Assembly (NCBI RefSeq): GCF_000146325.1 | Contig: NZ_GL397067.1 | Coordinates: forward strand, 3,747 to 67,746 | Reading direction: 5' to 3' | DNA length: 64,000 nucleotides | Origin: Pediococcus acidilactici DSM 20284 | GTDB lineage: Bacteria; Bacillota; Bacilli; Lactobacillales; Lactobacillaceae | Shown here: positions 62,924 through 64,000 of the stretch, piece after piece | How positions within the stretch are numbered: position 1 is the stretch's first letter | How the letters are laid out: each line of letters opens with the position of its first letter | Translations under genes and position numbers: made by a program | Notes under the pieces: generated by a model | What the model was told of the DNA's origin: nothing | Databases searched by the model: none | The model's input: the letters and a program-made list of their open reading frames with translations, nothing else

Positions 62924-64000
62924 ATGAATGATAATAGTACATCTCTAAAAAAGACAATTGGTTTTTTCCCGGCGTTAGCAACGGTTATGGGAACGGTTAT
63001 TGGTACCGGCGTATTCTTTAAGGCAGCCGCGGTAACCGAATATACTGGGACGGTTTCAATGGCCCTTTTCGCGTGGCTGTTGGGTGGACTAATTAGTATT
63101 TGCGCTGGGTTGACTGGTGCTGAGCTAGCCGCGATGTTCCCTGAAACTGGGGGCCTAACTCGTTATATTGAGCATACTTATGGTCACTTTTGGGGATTTT
63201 TAGCAGGGTGGGCGCAAGCAATTATTTATTTCCCTGCTAATGTAGCGGCCATTGCGATTGCGTTTGGAACCCAATTCACTAACTTATTTAATCTTTCGCA
63301 AACATGGATAGTTCCTGTAGCAATCATTACTGCACTTTCATTATTGTTAGTTAACTGCATTAGTGCAAAATTTGGTGGTTGGGTAACATCGGTAGCTTTA
63401 GTGGTTAAGCTGATCCCGTTAGCCGTAATTGTTTTGTTAGGATTTTTCCACAGTAGTTCGGTTAACTTCTCACTATTCCCAGTTGTGGCGGGCCCACATC
63501 GCGCATTTTGGACAGCTTTAGGGAATGGATTATTAGCGACCATGTTTGCTTATGACGGATGGATTCACGTTGGTAACATTGCCGGTGAAATGAAAAATCC
63601 GCGTAAGGATCTACCTAAAGCGATTGCACTTGGAATCGGACTGATTATGGTGGTTTACCTGTTAGTTAATGCCGTATTCCTCTACATTGCTCCAGTTAAT
63701 CACGTTGCTGGAAATTTGAACATTGCTTCTGACGTTGCAAAGGTTATTTTTGGCGGTATCGGAGGTAAATTTGTTACAATCGGTATCTTGATTTCAGTGT
63801 ATGGCGGACTCAATGGATACACCATGACAGGGATGAGGATTCCTTACGTAATGGGTAAAGAACACAAACTACCATTCGGAGATGTTTTTGCTAAATTAAA
63901 TGAAGCGGGAGTGCCTTGGGCAGCTGGAGTTATCCAATACTTGATTGCTTGCTTAATGATGCTTTCTGGTCAATTTGATGCAATTACCAATATGCTAATT
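62924..64000 (+). CDS. APC-family amino acid permease, cut by the window end
   Basis: At least 359 codons, still open at 64000. About ten hydrophobic segments so far. VMGTVIGTGVFFKAA near residue 22 is the first-helix Gly-rich motif of the APC superfamily; ELAAMFPETGGLTRY near residue 67 and FAYDGWIHVGNIAGEMKNP near residue 207 are further hallmarks, with resemblance to SteT-like serine/threonine exchangers. RBS AGGAG upstream of the ATG. Its place after ald and tdcB suggests alanine, serine or threonine as substrate. Confidence 0.87.
   Translation, partial: MNDNSTSLKKTIGFFPALATVMGTVIGTGVFFKAAAVTEYTGTVSMALFAWLLGGLISICAGLTGAELAAMFPETGGLTRYIEHTYGHFWGFLAGWAQAIIYFPANVAAIAIAFGTQFTNLFNLSQTWIVPVAIITALSLLLVNCISAKFGGWVTSVALVVKLIPLAVIVLLGFFHSSSVNFSLFPVVAGPHRAFWTALGNGLLATMFAYDGWIHVGNIAGEMKNPRKDLPKAIALGIGLIMVVYLLVNAVFLYIAPVNHVAGNLNIASDVAKVIFGGIGGKFVTIGILISVYGGLNGYTMTGMRIPYVMGKEHKLPFGDVFAKLNEAGVPWAAGVIQYLIACLMMLSGQFDAITNMLI

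Overview
The window looks like the chromosome of a low-GC Gram-positive bacterium of the family Lactobacillaceae. The evidence is a large Bacillus-like tRNA cluster, an SMK-box (SAM-III) riboswitch on metK, a T-box on leuS, Lys-type MurE beside D-aspartate ligase and aspartate racemase (an L-Lys/D-Asp cell wall), an LPQTxE-type sorting signal as described for the L. plantarum group, and many cre-like catabolite-control sites. I cannot name the species.

Layout. 1-1773: 19 tRNA genes, probably the tail of an rRNA operon, with a duplicated fMet-Asp pair. 2062-13500: housekeeping genes (metK, an MFS exporter, tRNA methyltransferase mnmM/ytqB, a PAP2 phosphatase, leuS, a MurJ-type flippase, an RsuA-family pseudouridine synthase, nnrD). 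13626-16784: a stress protein, a DUF2089/membrane-protein pair and a wall-anchored amidase. 17067-21620: divergent trehalose locus (treC-treR / EIIABC) with two TreR-like boxes. 21744-24746: deoxynucleoside kinase, a strongly structured unassigned RNA element, and a HAD phosphatase operon with three small proteins. 24920-30739: tRNA-Leu(CAG) and a cell-wall operon asnB-murE-aslA-racD. 30831-31640: membrane-tethered nuclease.

31722-38109 is a sialic-acid locus (RpiR regulator, nanE, nanK, an unassigned TIM-barrel protein, an SSS symporter, nanA). 38110-39504 holds a MITE-like repeat, paired palindromes and an orphan AP2/zinc-finger gene typical of mobile DNA. 39779-49333 is an unusual glycan-use island: GH3, orphan cellobiose-type EIIC, ROK kinase, GH1 phospho-beta-glucosidase, an esterase, a GH123/DUF4091-like hydrolase and a membrane-tethered esterase-like protein, with no regulator of its own. 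49582-52196 is an amidohydrolase/DUF3100 transporter operon. 52504-60198 is the arabinose regulon (galM / araR, araE-type transporter, araB, araD, araA) with AraR boxes and cre sites. 60608-64000 is an amino-acid catabolic cluster: alanine dehydrogenase, catabolic threonine deaminase and an APC permease cut by the window edge.

The points most worth a second look are: two genes (araR and the esterase at 45643) with strong Shine-Dalgarno sequences but only ATC/ATT codons at the expected start; the 113-nt rod-like RNA element at 22623-22735; the GH123-containing island; the DUF3100-amidohydrolase operon; and the dispersed hairpin repeats. All identifications come from reading motifs and context by eye. 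No database search was run.
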